A stretch of DNA of 64,000 bases from Anagrus nilaparvatae (GCA_022575985.1 JAKSXM010000007.1:61658501-61722500); one strand, 5' to 3'; shown: positions 1-12,289, counted from the first letter of the stretch. Made by a program: numbers and translations. Notes: generated by a model from the letters alone, not told the origin.

Positions 1-1537
1 TCTGTTTGCTATCAGTACGATAATTTATAATTTGACAATTGTTTAATGATGAATGTCGATCAAAAACTTTATTAGGTGTTGAATCACCTTCCATTGACCA
101 ATGATATACAGCAGTTTCTGTGACAAGGGCTAATGTGTTTAACGATATCCATTTCCAAAATACAACATCTTCTGTCATTGTATGGGCTTTCATTTTTGAT
201 TTCATTTCTATATTAAAAATTTGCAGTGTTTTTGCAGCTAAAAATAAAAATTTTAATTCAGTTATCAATATTTAAAATTTATTCTTAAAATTTACTTAAA
301 ATGCTTTTACCTTTAAGAGCTATAACTTTACTAGCTGGATTCATAATTGCAGAATCAGCTGAAATTGGTCTTCTTATTGGGTTATTTGAATCATTCATAT
401 CGATGATAACTACCTGGGCGGTATCACCAACTTTTTCTCGTACGCAAATAAATTTGTCTGATTCCATAGTGACAGTATTGAAACTGACATTGTTGGCATT
501 AATTCCAACAGCTGTAAGCTGAATATATAAAAAACAAAATTGAATAAGTACTTGGTTCTTACTGCATAGATAAATTGATAATTTGATTTTAAAATAATTT
601 TTATTTATTGACTCCAATTTAATAAAAACTAATAAAACTAAGAAAAAATCATATATTTAAAAGGAAAATTTTTTTGCATTGTAAAAGATTATTTAAATAA
701 TCAATGTATAACAAAAAATATTTTTTTTTAAGCAATCTATGTATACTTAAAAAAAAATACATTAATTGCGTGCCAAAATAATATTCTATTGCAAAATTAT
801 TTAAATACCAATTTTTTTTTCTTTTATAATAAACAATCATATGAATGTCAATATCAATGCATGCAAATTAAAATAAAATGTTTACTTCTTTGCAAAGAAT
901 CATTAAATTTTGTACCATAGCATTCATTGACACAAAAAAATTCTTTGAAAGAATATCGTTTTCTTTTCATCTAAAATAATCTTTTCAGGAATTAATGTTA
1001 TTAATAATTTTCTTATTTGATAGAGTTTAATGATCTTTAATGCATATACATTTGTAATATATGTAATATATATGTACGCTCGTTCATACATTCTTCAGGT
1101 ACCTAAATATACAGCGTGTTATGATGAAATAATGACTAAATATAAAAAAATTTAATCATTTTTGAGTTGTTTACATAAAACTAGGATTATAATAAACGTA
1201 AATTAATATATAATATACAACTCCAAAATGATAAAAATGTGAAAAACGGAGCTAAAAAGTATATAAATTGCAAGGTTGAATGAAGGGGCGTATTTATATT
1301 TACCATATATACTGATTCATACAAAATATTAAAACTTTTAATAAAAAATATATTTAATCATATCATATTTATTATTAATCGTAAACGTGGCTAAAAATAT
1401 TATAAACACGCCTCAGGGTTTACCTAAATTTTTGGTTATATGGAGGTAACAGTATGTAGTTTTAAATCGAAAATTATTTCATCATATTTACTAACCTGCA
1501 GATGTTCCTGGAATTTGATTGGTAATAACGTCGTCAT
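1..1537 (-). CDS. Chc: Clathrin heavy chain, N-terminal exons (partial, runs off the left edge)
   Basis: Clathrin heavy chain forms the triskelion legs of coated vesicles. The window holds the start of the gene: exon 1 at 1496-1537 ([14 protein letters not shown]), exon 2 at 311-518 (starts [13 protein letters not shown], ends near KVIALK) and exon 3 from 237 to the left edge ([15 protein letters not shown] onward). Phases join cleanly at GT-AG sites: a 14-codon first exon, then 208 bp ending in phase 1. About 162 residues are encoded, all belonging to the N-terminal beta-propeller that binds adaptor peptides. The match to metazoan clathrin, including the ICVREKVGD and [13 protein letters not shown] segments, leaves little doubt. 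The ATG at 1535-1537 is chosen because it gives the canonical family start. No breaks are seen. The rest of the gene lies outside the window. Confidence 0.96.
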
Positions 1538-2223
1538 TTTCCTTGATAACTGGTGTTTCCAATCGTTGTTTAAAAACTATCCAAGAGGCCGATTTCGCTT
1601 CCTGGCGCACTTCCGGCGTCTTCGTCACGGATACACAACTCTTTTTTTATACTTTTTCTCTCTCACTTGAAGGATTCACTTTTTCACCTGTACGTCTTAC
1701 ATATAATGTAATTATTTTAAAATTGCAAAATTTCTGTTTTTTTACAGCACTCATCCACGGTTACACACTCTCTCCCATCTATAAAATTTTCTTGCTACTC
1801 TATATACCACACAGTGTAAAAAGAAAAATTATACTAAGTTAGTACTTTATAGTTTTATACATGTATACGTGTAAATATACATATACCTTATGCATATGTT
1901 GAAATAAAATATGCCGGCGCACAACAGTACCTTTACAACTCATTTATCAGATTCAGAAATATGTAATGTTTCAAGTTTATTGATAAATATAAATTTAATT
2001 CACACATTTACTATAAATGCATTAAAATATTAATAAATAGCATAAAAGAGCGTTCCTCCCGTGACCGCCTTCTCCTAGAAGTATCGTATAAACACTTATT
2101 AACTTTTGACTTTTCTCTGGTGTCCCTCACCCCAAATACTCAGTTTCTATCGCTTTCTTTCACACTAAGTAATTATATTTGTCCACGTAGTACTATAATT
2201 ATTTTTTATTTGTTTATTGTTAT

Positions 2224-2265
2224 ATCAGGTACATCGTAAAAAGAACTTTTTACGATGATCAGGTA
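2224..2265. repeat. 26-bp palindrome flanked by 8-bp direct repeats
   Basis: The 8-mer ATCAGGTA occurs at 2224-2231 and again at 2258-2265. Between them, 2232-2243 (CATCGTAAAAAG) and 2246-2257 (its exact reverse complement) form a 12-bp stem with a 2-nt loop. A palindrome exactly bracketed by an 8-bp duplication looks like the trace of a DNA-transposon insertion reduced to its ends. Confidence 0.6.
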
Positions 2266-2694
2266 TACCTATACATCATTGCAATAATTATATTTTTCTA
2301 AATATTTTAATAATATTTAAATTTATTTATTATTCCATAACTAATAGTATTTTTCGAATATATAGGTATATGGGTTAATCCATGATCTTTCGTCCAAACA
2401 AAATTTAAAATAATTTTTTATTTTTCTTTATTTTGTGTTGTTATAGGACAGAAATCATGAATTTTTTTCGTTTTTTTTTTTTTTAAATGTTTGTAGGGCT
2501 TGTGTCAACATAAAATTTTCCAAACAAAAAAAATAAGTTTTCAGTAACACCCAATTGCTTAAGCCAGGCTTAAGCCTGGTAACTCTGCGAAATTTCGCCA
2601 GTTGGAATTCCATTTGCGAAATTTGAATTAATAAATTTTTTTATAATTAATGACTGTATTCCAAATTTAAGCCGAGCTTGAACGAGCGAAAAGT

Positions 2695-3920
2695 CGAAAA
2701 AAAATTACGAAAAAATCTAACCTTGCAAACTTTTTAAATATTTTGTTATTTTTGAATTTTCATAGCACGTACTATAGCTATACCTAGGTATACCTATAGC
2801 AGTAAGTTGGATGTGCTCATCTAAAAAATTTTTAGTCAATTTTGTGGGTGACTGAGAGATCAAAATCATAAAATTTGATTTTTAACAACGAATCTTTATC
2901 AAATTTAAAGAAATAGGTGAAGAATTTGGATTGCCAGGGAAAAACCACTCTCGAACAAAAAAAACTTTTCTTTTTACGATAAAATTTAGCCAAGTTAGAT
3001 CGTCAATTTAAGATTTTGCTCAAATTCGTCTTAAAAAATATTGAAATTTTAATGAAAAAGTCTATTTCTAAACTTAAAACATGTAATATTTTCACCGTAA
3101 ATAATATATTTTCTTTTAAATCGATTAATTTTTTCCTGAGTATTCATTTCTTCAAGAAAAAAATCATTTTCATCTGCTAAATTTCAAATTTTACGTCCAA
3201 AACCAATAAAAACTGTCTCAAATAAATCCTGCTATTTGAAGGTATAAATAGTTTTTAACTTGAAAAGTAAATTTCATTTCATGAAAATGATTTTTTTTTC
3301 TGAATGAAATTCAGAGAAAAATTAATTGATTTAAAAAAAAATCATTTTCATGAACTGAAATTTACTTTTCAAGTAAAAAACTGTTTATAGCTTCAAATAG
3401 CAGTATTTATTTGAGACCGTTTTTATTGGTTTTAGATGTACGTTTAATTTGAAATTTAGCAGATTAAAATGATTTTTTTCTTGAAGAACTGAATACTCAG
3501 GAAAAAATTAATCGATTTAAAATTAAATATATTTATTATTTACGATGAAAATATTACATGTTTTAAATTTAGAAATAGGCTTTTTTCATTAAAATTTCAA
3601 TATTTGTTAAGACGAATTTGAGCAAAATCTTAAATTGACGATAACTTGGCTAAATTTTATCGTGAAAAGAAAAGTTTCTTTTTTTCAGGAGTGGTTTTTC
3701 CCTGGGAATCCAAATTTTTCATCTTTTTCTTTAAATTTTATAAAAATTCATTGTTAAAAATCAAATTTTCTAATTTTGATCTCTCAGTCACCCACAAAAT
3801 TGAAGTGAATAAAAATTTTTTAGATGAGCACATCCAACTTACTGCTATGAAAATTCGAAAATAACAAATTATTAACAAAAAGTTTGCAAATTCAGGTTTT
3901 GTCTTCTTTTTTTTTTCTAT
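2695..3920. repeat. Foldback element, about 1.2 kb, two arms of roughly 580 bp
   Basis: The sequence from about 2695 to 3290 reads back as its imperfect reverse complement from about 3320 to 3920, with the turn near 3300. Matching landmarks are GATGTGCTCATC near 2810 against GATGAGCACATC near 3824, and ACATGTAATATT near 3079 against AATATTACATGT near 3548. The left arm has an extra segment of about 34 bp near 2765-2800. No transposase is present, so this is a non-autonomous foldback insertion. The small open frame at 3646-3864 is only arm sequence. Confidence 0.8.
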
Positions 3921-4169
3921 TCCAATTTTAAAAAACCGTCATTATTGCCTTTAGTATACTATATATATATATAGAGGAATATCCATTTCATGTATAAAGG
4001 TAAAAGTTATTTGTTTTAATTGACTTTGCACACAGTTTTATACACGAGCGAGTGTAGGCAGCATTCAGAAGTTATAATTAAAATAGATTGATTTACATAC
4101 AATGGGAAAAAGTGTATTCCCAGGGTAGAAAATAGGGGTTTGCCCTAGATATGTAATAGTACATTTTTA

Positions 4170-4340
4170 ACCATGCAAGGGAGCAAAAAAAAAAAAGAAT
4201 TGCCCAGATCGCACGTTAATTTCCGAATAGAATCTGAAGTATGGGCTGATCTGGCCCAGATCAGCCCATACTTCAGATTCTATTCGGGTTAGCATCCAAG
4301 GTGAAGCTGAGGCAGCATTCTTTTTTTGCTCCCATGGACA
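4170..4340. repeat. Nested inverted repeats with a perfect 32-bp inner hairpin
   Basis: An outer pair, GGGAGCAAAAAA near 4180 and its complement near 4322-4335, encloses a perfect hairpin. Its arms are 4223-4254 and 4256-4287, 32 bp each, separated by one C at 4255. The flank before the left arm (GCCCAGATCGCACG) closely resembles the sequence at 37527, which also begins a hairpin, so both may belong to one repeat family. Confidence 0.7.
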
Positions 4341-5260
4341 AAACGATCTCATTGCGGGACGAAAAAAGAGTTTTTGCTCGCCCGGGCGTAAAATTTTTTG
4401 TGAAATTTCAGCACGCGTTTTAAGCCCAGTAGGGCAAAAAATAGCGTAAGCACCATGGGCAAAATACTTCAGAAAAAACATTCTGAAACTCGCATACGTG
4501 TTGCAAAATGTTCATCAAAATAAGCTTTTTTAAGACTTTTTTTTATGTATTATTTTTTGTATTTAACGCACTCGGGTGCGTAATTTTTTAAAACGATGTA
4601 TTAGCTATATTTATTAACTAAAAGGGTAAAAAATATATTGAATTGCACAGGATGCAAAAGTTGAATCCTGAAATAAAAATAAACGTTAGCGTAAAATTGA
4701 GAATAAAATCCTTTTATAGCAAATTGGCTCAATATTATATCCTTTTGCAGTCCTTTTGCATGCGACTTAATATAAAAAACTTTTGGTATAAACAATATTA
4801 ATTAATAGGTAATCATGTAGGTATCCAAATATGCTCTTTTATTATTTGTATACAAAAATTGAAGTAAAAAACATAAAGTTGTAATATAATAAATTATAAT
4901 TATAATAAATTATATATAAATTTTTTTTTTTAATTTGAATTTAATTCCCGCATAAATATTTATAATATACAAATAAAAAATCCCTAAATTTTTATTTCTA
5001 AATTTTATACTTCTAGTTACATTTATTAATTTTAGGAATGATGAACACACTGTGTCTACGTTCGTCAGTCCATCACATGATATCGATATGGGTGTCTGCT
5101 CCGAGAACTAAAAATTTTTCTACACCCCTAAAGAAAATAATAAAAATTTTTCTTTATAACATAAATTCTTAACAAGTTATTTGTTTCTTTTAATTTATTT
5201 AAAATTTCATAATCCGAATTAATTATTTGTTAAATTAATAACATCACACAATAAATAACC

Positions 5261-6210
5261 ATGAGGTACATTTTAAGTTATACTTTTGCAAGCACCGCTT
5301 CAGCGGTTATTCTTATTTTGGGTAAGATTTGTTCCTAAAATTATTTATATTTTATTAAAAATTTGTTTAAAAATATGTTTAAGAATACTTTTTTTATCAT
5401 TCCAGTTCTGTATCATGTATTTACTGGGAGAGGAGAGAGTGTTAGCTTTGCATGGTGAGGTTTTTACTTTATTAATTAACATTTAAATCATATCTACTTA
5501 TATTTAAGAATTAATCTTATTTTCAAATAATTTTATCTTAGGTTTCTTGAAAATACTTCACCGTACATGTGGGCTACACTTGGAATCGGGCTAACTGTTT
5601 CACTATCTGTTGTTGGAGCAGCCATGTAAATATATTTTACATGCATTTAAAATATTTCAGGCATATTGATTTCTTTTTTTTATTTTAGGGGTATTCATAC
5701 AACGGGTGTATCTATAATTGGAGGAGGTGTTAAGGCACCAAGAATAAAAACAAAAAATTTGATTTCTGTAATTTTCTGTGAAGCAGTTGCTATATACGGT
5801 CTTATAACAGCTATTGTATTATCAGGACTCCTTGATTCTTATGATCCTGCTTCAATTGAAGATAAAATTGAGACCAAAGCTCAAAATTTACATGCTGGTT
5901 ACGTTATGTTTGGCGCAGGTCTTGCTGTTGGTTTAGTCAATTTATTTTGTGGAATAGCAGTTGGGATTGTTGGTTCTGGTGCTGCTTTATCCGATGCTGC
6001 TAACTCGGCATTATTTGTTAAAATCCTAATCATTGAAATTTTTGGTTCAGCCATTGGTTTATTTGGTCTCATTGTTGGCATTTACATGGTATGAAACCTG
6101 CTATAATTAATTTCCTCTTATGAGTTAAATTTCTTACATAATCATTGAAAATAGCTAATAAAAAATTTTTTTTACAGACTTCAAAAGCAAAAATGGGAAA
6201 AGGAGATTAA
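5261..6210 (+). CDS. VhaPPA1-1: V-type proton ATPase 21 kDa proteolipid subunit c''
   Basis: Subunit c'' is part of the membrane rotor ring of the V-ATPase, which pumps protons into endosomes, lysosomes and secretory organelles. Exons are 5261-5321, 5406-5454, 5542-5625, 5689-6088 and 6178-6210, all with GT-AG introns and matching phases, giving 208 residues, normal for the family. The protein is hydrophobic throughout with proteolipid helices. [18 protein letters not shown] and [10 protein letters not shown] are hallmark segments; Glu96 in the latter is the expected proton-carrying carboxylate. [18 protein letters not shown] and the end [10 protein letters not shown] also fit. The first exon ([20 protein letters not shown]) is the least conserved part and its start rests on the open frame alone. 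The gene diverges from Chc and converges on CPT2. No defects are seen. Confidence 0.95.
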
Positions 6211-7164
6211 ATTATATATTAAAAAAAAAAAATGTTTTTAAACAAAAACGCGCAAATTAAAAGTATACAAAAAAACTTTCATTCAAAACATTATTTCTTT
6301 TTTAAAGCATTAAAACATCTAAAATGAGAAAAATTATAGAAAAAAACAAAAAGTACTTTTATAATTTAAAAATTTTACTTTAAAATAAAAATGTGATATT
6401 ATCACATAGCATTTTTTTTATAGAGAATTAGTCCTATAAAATAGTTATTAATAACCGCTATGTGGTTACAAGCTAATTAAAACCACTGTAAGGAATTATC
6501 TGTTTCATGAAATATAATTTATATGGCATGAAATCGCTTATTGCATTCAGTGGTTTATTTCATTTATTATTGTTAAAATTTTTTTTATTATTATTAAAGT
6601 ATTTTATTATAAATTAATGTAAATATTTTTAAGTCTTCAAAAAAAAAAATATTTTATCGGATAGTTAAATTGTGTTTTATTAAATAATTAAAAAAAAAGT
6701 GTATTTACCTAGTTGTGTAAAATATATATTAATATTTAATAATTCTTCCTTGTAGTAAATTTACATAAAAGTATTATAATTAACTTAAAAACTTTTTTTT
6801 ATTTTAAAAAACTGGTATAAACATTTTTTTTATTCAGTAAAAATATTTATTTTAAAAACCTATTGTACATCAACACACGTAAATATATATATATATATAT
6901 AAATATAAATTAGTTTTAATAATATATCATAAAAAAATATGTAATAATCTATAAATGTAAATATATTTAAAAATTCAAGACAAATAATATTTTAAAGGCA
7001 CTTAATAGTTTTTTTTTTTTCTGGATTATTTAACATTATTTTTGGAATGTTCTTTAAAAATGATTTCAAAAAACGTACCTATAATTCATATTTCAATATA
7101 ATTGCAATGTAAAATTAAAAAGTAATTATGAAATTTTAAATCGCTTGGTTGTAGATTAAAAAGT
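6211..7164. other. Convergent intergenic stretch between VhaPPA1-1 and CPT2
   Basis: About 950 bp of very AT-rich DNA lies between two 3' ends and should hold both 3' UTRs. I see homopolymer runs and a short TA repeat near 6885-6900, but no open frame, RNA gene or structured repeat. Confidence 0.6.
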
Positions 7165-9536
7165 TTATTTACTTAATAAAACATGAATATCTTGAAAAGA
7201 TGATTTCATTAATTGCACATAATCAGTAGCTTTTCTATGTTTACGATAACTTGTTACTACTGCTCCTAGTCTTTCATCTTGAATCATGTATCCAATACCA
7301 AATCCGTCATCAACAACAGGTCCAAAACCTCCGGCAATCACTACTGGACTTGATAATGTTGAAGTTGATAAAATGTTATGATTTATCATTTTATAAGCAG
7401 GATCTTGATAAATATCTAATTTTTTATTGTTTTGTTCAGCTATTTTTCTCAATGCAAATAAATGACGATCAAAACCTTGCCCTAAAATTTTATATATATT
7501 ATTTTTCAACTGTAATTATAATTTTAAAAATTAAGCTTACCCATTGCAGCTTCTTTAGTTAAAGTATTATGTGCGTTACTACATTCAACAATCATTTTTT
7601 TTAAATCTTCAGAATTATTTGCTAAATTTTTTGCTATTATTGAACACAATTTTTTAGTTTGCATTGTACAAGATCTAATTGTTTCAGTTCTTCCATGTTT
7701 AAATGCCGAAGTACTGCAAGATTCATACGTAGCAACAGATTTCATTTCTTGTTTGTATAATGTTAATTGAAAAACCAATTGCATGATTGCATCAGGACTA
7801 ACTCCAAAACTTTTACATTCTTTTTTTCCAAAACCTTCATAAATCATAAAACCAATATCAAGTTCATCGCACCATTTATTATAATTTAATTTTTCTATTG
7901 AAATAATATCTTTCAATTTTTTATTTAAATTAAAATTTAATTCACTAACGCTAGCTGATTTTGTGGAAAGATAATTTACATCATCTGGGTGGAATCTTGG
8001 TTTCTCAGATATATCTTTTTTAACATCTTGAAAATATCTTAAAACAGCTACACCATCACCCCATGAATGTTCAAAATTGATACCTGCATAACCATCCTTA
8101 GTAATTATAATAGAAAATGACTTATCAAACCATCGATTTTCTGATTTTCCATGAAGAAATGTTTTTAATAGTTTTTGTTCATCATTATTAATGCTGTCTT
8201 CTTCAAAAATCAATACGAATGCTGCAGAATCAATTTTTTCTAAAACTGAACTATTACCAATTTCTTCAAGGTCAAATCTAGCTCGAGCCCATGTATTTCT
8301 TTCTGCAGATGTTAATGTTGCAACAGAATGTTCCATTTGAGTACTCTGATCTTCTAAAATATATTGTAAATTTTTTGCTATTTGATGAGCATCAATAATA
8401 TTATTATTTTCATTAAAAACATCAAAAGTATAAAATTTGCCTTTTCTTAAGACAACAATATGTTTGGCTGAAGTATCCATTTTAATTTTATCCTTTTCTA
8501 GTAATGGAATTCTAGTAGAATTAAATAAATTTTTATATTGGGACATATCTAATGGATAAGCCTGTTATAAAACAGATTAAAAAAAATTAGCAAATTTATG
8601 TTGCAATATACGTTAAATTTAGTAACTTACATTCATTAAATATGCGCCATACCATGAAAGAGAACTAGGTAATAAGCCAGTAAAACTACGAAAAAATTTT
8701 GTATCAGATTTTTTAGGATTTAAATGGAATACTTCAGGTTCTAACAAATTGGCTCTTAAAGATTTGAGAAATCTCAACGATGATATAATGAGATTTGTTG
8801 CTTTGACTAATTGTTGGTTGTATTTATCATCAGTCTCAGGAGAAAATACTAAAAAAGGATTATAATTTATTGGCAGTGGTTTTCGATCACGCAAATACAT
8901 ATCAAACCATGGTTCACTAATAAAACTTGTATGTCGATTACGGGAATCTTGAAGCACAAGCTCTTTTTGCAGCTCTAATCCATCTTCTTTTAAAAATTTA
9001 TTCGTCCATAACTGAGTCTTTTCAAATTCATCATCACTTAATAAAGGTTTTTGGGCATTCAAGTAACGCCTACAAGAATCTTCCAATTTAGGAATTGGTA
9101 GTCTAGGTAATGATTTTTGAAAATGCATTGTTGGGACATGACTTTTTTGTAAAAAATCGTCATTGCTTGAAACTGCAGATCTGTAATTTTTATTTTAATA
9201 AAATAGAATATTTTTTAAAAGTAATTAAGTAATTGAGAAATTTTATTAAATATACTTAGAGTAGGATGATAATTGCAAAAATATTGAATCAGTAGAAATC
9301 TGAAAAAATATTTTTAAATAAGAACTGCAGAATACATAAAAGCTTAATTTATAGAAAAATGAATGGAAATTTTTAGAATTTGTTCTAAAATTTATGCAAG
9401 TATTAGTATCAAATATTTCATAAAACAAAATAATTACAATAAGCATAATATATTATATTATAAATATATTGCAAATTTAAAATATTTTAATTACAGTTTG
9501 AGAAGATACAATCCTCCTAGCTAACAGCAATGACAT
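7165..9536 (-). CDS. CPT2: Carnitine O-palmitoyltransferase 2, mitochondrial
   Basis: CPT2 sits on the matrix face of the inner mitochondrial membrane and transfers long-chain acyl groups from carnitine back to CoA for beta-oxidation. Five exons were rebuilt: 9495-9536, 9256-9299, 8631-9180, 7541-8561 and 7165-7481. They total 1974 bp and 657 residues, matching the family length. Exon 1 (MSLLLARRIVSSQT) resembles a mitochondrial targeting peptide. Exon 2 is only 44 bp, and without it exons 1 and 3 do not share a phase. The core shows SLPRLPIPKLE, then AYPLDMSQYKNLFNSTR, and the catalytic motif NFEHSWGDGVAVLRYF with active-site His377. CSTSAFKHGRTETIRS and the QGFDRHLFALRK segment near the C terminus are also typical. 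The gene shares a divergent promoter region with Nup42, now split by a transposon. Confidence 0.94.
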
Positions 9537-10218
9537 TTCAGAACTAAATTAAAAACAAAATTTGTTTAAAAAAAAGTATGGGTATATTTTAAAAAATAAT
9601 GTACAAATTTAATTGTATTAATTTCAGCACACTGATCAACCCACCCCTTGGTGCCCCTTTTTAGTGGACGTGTACACTGTACATATCAGATCTGATCAGA
9701 TTTAAGACTTTTTGCTGTATATACAACACTTTACAGTTTTACACTACGTGGTTTATTAATTTCCACCCAAACCAATAAAATCTAAAGCCTTAACAAATTT
9801 AATTCTACTAATTACTATTTTAATATACAAGCAGTACTGTATACAAGTCTTTTTAATCTGAATAACTAAATTATAATCTTATATTTTAGGAAATTGCATG
9901 AGTTTTACATTTTACAATTTTAACCTCAAATATATACATACGGACATATCACAATATATCACAATACCACTTGATCTCTGAATATACGCATAATACTATA
10001 TAACGAATATAATATTCATATTTTAATGTAGAAAAATAATCAATAATTTGATCTAATATACCTAATATTAGAAATAAAATTAAAACACTTTAATTTATTT
10101 ATAACAAAACAATAAAATAAATTGTTTTAAATTTGCCGCTTCTACTTATAACTAAACAAATCTGAAAAAAATGTGCGCTTGTGTTGACAACGCAGTGTGT
10201 TGATGTTTTTGTGTAAAG
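9537..10218. other. CPT2-side remnant of the CPT2/Nup42 divergent promoter region
   Basis: These 682 bp lie between the CPT2 start codon and the left end of the large MULE. With the 54 bp on the far side of the element, they would have made an intergenic gap of roughly 0.74 kb between head-to-head genes. I could not identify promoter motifs with confidence. AAAG at 10215-10218 abuts the transposon and is repeated at its right end. Confidence 0.55.
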
Positions 10219-12136
10219 GACGTATGTAAAATTGTCCCCGGAGTAAAATTGTCCCCTAGCGTAAAATTGTATAGCGTACGCGTATTGTCGTCTGCTATTA
10301 AAATTATAATGTACGGAAGCACGAGGTTTCATAATAATAAGTTATAGGCGTGTAATTAATTTATTGAAGAAATTAAATTAAATAAATTGAAGGAATTCTT
10401 AATGAATAAATAAATGATTTTCGTTATTTAGATTCGTTGTAAGGTTATTTTTAAAAGATAGTGTTGTTATTAATTTAAAGAGAAAGCACCGGCCATGAAT
10501 TATCAAGTTTCTGTGAAACATGCAAGAATATGCATTAAAATTTTTTTGTTAAAATGTAGTAAAAATTTTGATTAAAAAAGAAAATATTTGGAAAGAATAT
10601 GCTACTTGTAAATAAAAAATAAAATCATAACCTTCGAGTAAAAAGTTACTCCAAGGACCAAGGTAAGCATAACTTGAATAAATAAGATAACATTAACTGA
10701 GGTTACTTATGAAAATCAATTATACTATTTTTTTGCATATTTCACTAGACATTTCTCCAGACTGTCTGAATAATGTAGTTTCAATTATATTGAGATTATT
10801 CAAGTTTGACTGCCAACGAACCAGTCCAAAAAACATTATTTCCAAAGGAATGATTCATCATTCGCAGTAAAAAAATTGAAGAATGAGCCAGAAGTAATAT
10901 TCAAGAAGTCCTAATAGTACTGTGGAAGCTGAAGGCATTTGCTTTTGATTATTTAGTTAATGAAAATTCAAATTCAAGATGTCCGTTAATGAATATCTTG
11001 GTGAATAAATAATCGGTTGATGGTGTTTCACCTAAAGCTTCAATGGAAGATGCTAACAGCTAAGTAAAATTTAGAAATTTAGTTTATTAAGTAGATGTAC
11101 ATTGAAAATTTATAACCTATGCTTTTCATATTGCAGAAAAAATCTGTAGCCCACAACAGATTACAGTATAAAAGCTGGAATAATTGGTTTTCAATTCATC
11201 GGTTGATGTAAAATGAAAATTGAGAATTTTCTTCCATTAATATCCTGGTGAATAAAGAATCTGAAGGTGGTGTCTTGGCCAAAGCTTCAACGGAAGATGT
11301 TACAAGGTAAGGAAAAGTTTAAACTTCAGTTAAATTAATAAAAATCTTAATGTGTTCTTTAAATATTGCAGAAAATATCTGTTGCCTAAAACAAGAATTT
11401 CTTAAGTGCTTAAAAAGCACCTAAATGTTTATCCTGGGATACCAGTTATTTGAAAGCATTTATTTATCTTTTAGCATCTTTAAATTAGAGTAATAAATCA
11501 GGTTATCGAATTTTTATTTGCAAATATTAACTGGTCAATTTTTTAAAAAAGTTTTAATAATCAAAAAATCAAGTTATTTATTATTTTTTGTTTTTGAAAA
11601 TTTGTGCTGCGAAACAGAAAGTAATAGATAATTAAATGTTTATGAAGTAAAAAAATAATCATTTTATATTAAAAAATATAAACAATTCAATATTTATAAA
11701 ATAAAGATATGAATGTGTAATTAATTGTAAATTAACAATGCGTTTGGACTTTTTTGTTTTCATTACATGAAAATTTATTTATACATGTATTAAACATTAA
11801 GTTGTACAATATTCAATTTCTTTTTACATAAAACTTTTTTCCTGTATAAAAACATGCAAAAAAAACAGTACGAACACAGAATTTATTAAAATTAAGTTTC
11901 TCTTATATAAAATTAGCAAAATTAAAATTTTAATAGTTATTAAATTAAAATGTCCAACAGAAGCAATGGTTAATTATATTTTTTTATATACTACAAAGAA
12001 AGATATCAGAATTTTTGGTGCAAAATAAATTATAAAAAAAAGCATAAGCAATTACGTAGTATAAAAAAACTTTTGCTAGAACACGAACGAAATATTTGGT
12101 AAAAATGCTTTGCTTTTCATTTTCAGATTTTAAAAT
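10219..12136. repeat. Left terminal inverted repeat of the MULE, 1918 bp
   Basis: This arm is the reverse complement of 21808-23725, with equal length and therefore no net insertions or deletions. Single-base differences are rare; one lies in the stretch near 10371. Three copies of GTAAAATTGT stand at the tip (10226-10235, 10243-10252, 10261-10270), the kind of subterminal repeat a transposase could bind. A pair of exon-like segments lies further in at about 10960-11420. Confidence 0.92.
10960..11420. pseudogene. Two degenerate exon-like copies inside the left terminal repeat
   Basis: Two related segments follow each other at about 10960-11190 and 11215-11420. Each contains a version of a peptide like NILVNKESEGGVLAKASTED, then a donor-like site (GTAAGG at the second copy), an AT-rich gap and an acceptor-like TATTGCAG followed by AAAATCTGT. 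The first copy has an in-frame TAA. They look like exon-intron-exon fragments captured from a gene and duplicated, as in Pack-MULEs, then decayed. The parent gene is not recognised. The right terminal repeat carries the mirror copy near 22520-22985. Confidence 0.4.
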
Positions 12137-12289
12137 TCAAGTTTGGCAACTACAAAATATTGATAAGTATATGTATAGAATTTTATAGCAATAATAAATA
12201 AAAATTCACCTAAGTGAATATTCCAATCTTGATTCAGGTTATTCTTAACAATTTAAACATTTTTTTTTTCATTTTCTTTTAAGTAATAA

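Larger units (their letters stand above)
1538..5260. other. Intergenic region between divergent Chc and VhaPPA1-1
   Basis: About 3.7 kb separates the two divergent start codons. It should hold both promoters and 5' UTRs, but I cannot place either. No coding exon is recognisable; the open frames at 3646-3864 and 4167-4481 lie inside palindromic repeats. The stretch contains a 26-bp palindrome with 8-bp flanking repeats (2224-2265), a 1.2-kb foldback (2695-3920) and a compact nested hairpin (4170-4340), each listed separately. Confidence 0.6.

Noticed and set aside
3646..3864. 72-codon open frame
   Set aside because: It lies entirely in one arm of the 1.2-kb foldback.
4167..4481. 104-codon open frame on the minus strand
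   Set aside because: It crosses a perfect hairpin and an A-run and has no recognisable domain; treated as a by-product of the repeat.
10099..10332. Open frame MKPRASVHYNF on the minus strand at the left MULE end
   Set aside because: It is the mirror of the right-arm frame and ends in unrelated flank; it reflects the terminal repeat, not a gene. Only the right-hand copy matters, because it is in frame with Nup42.
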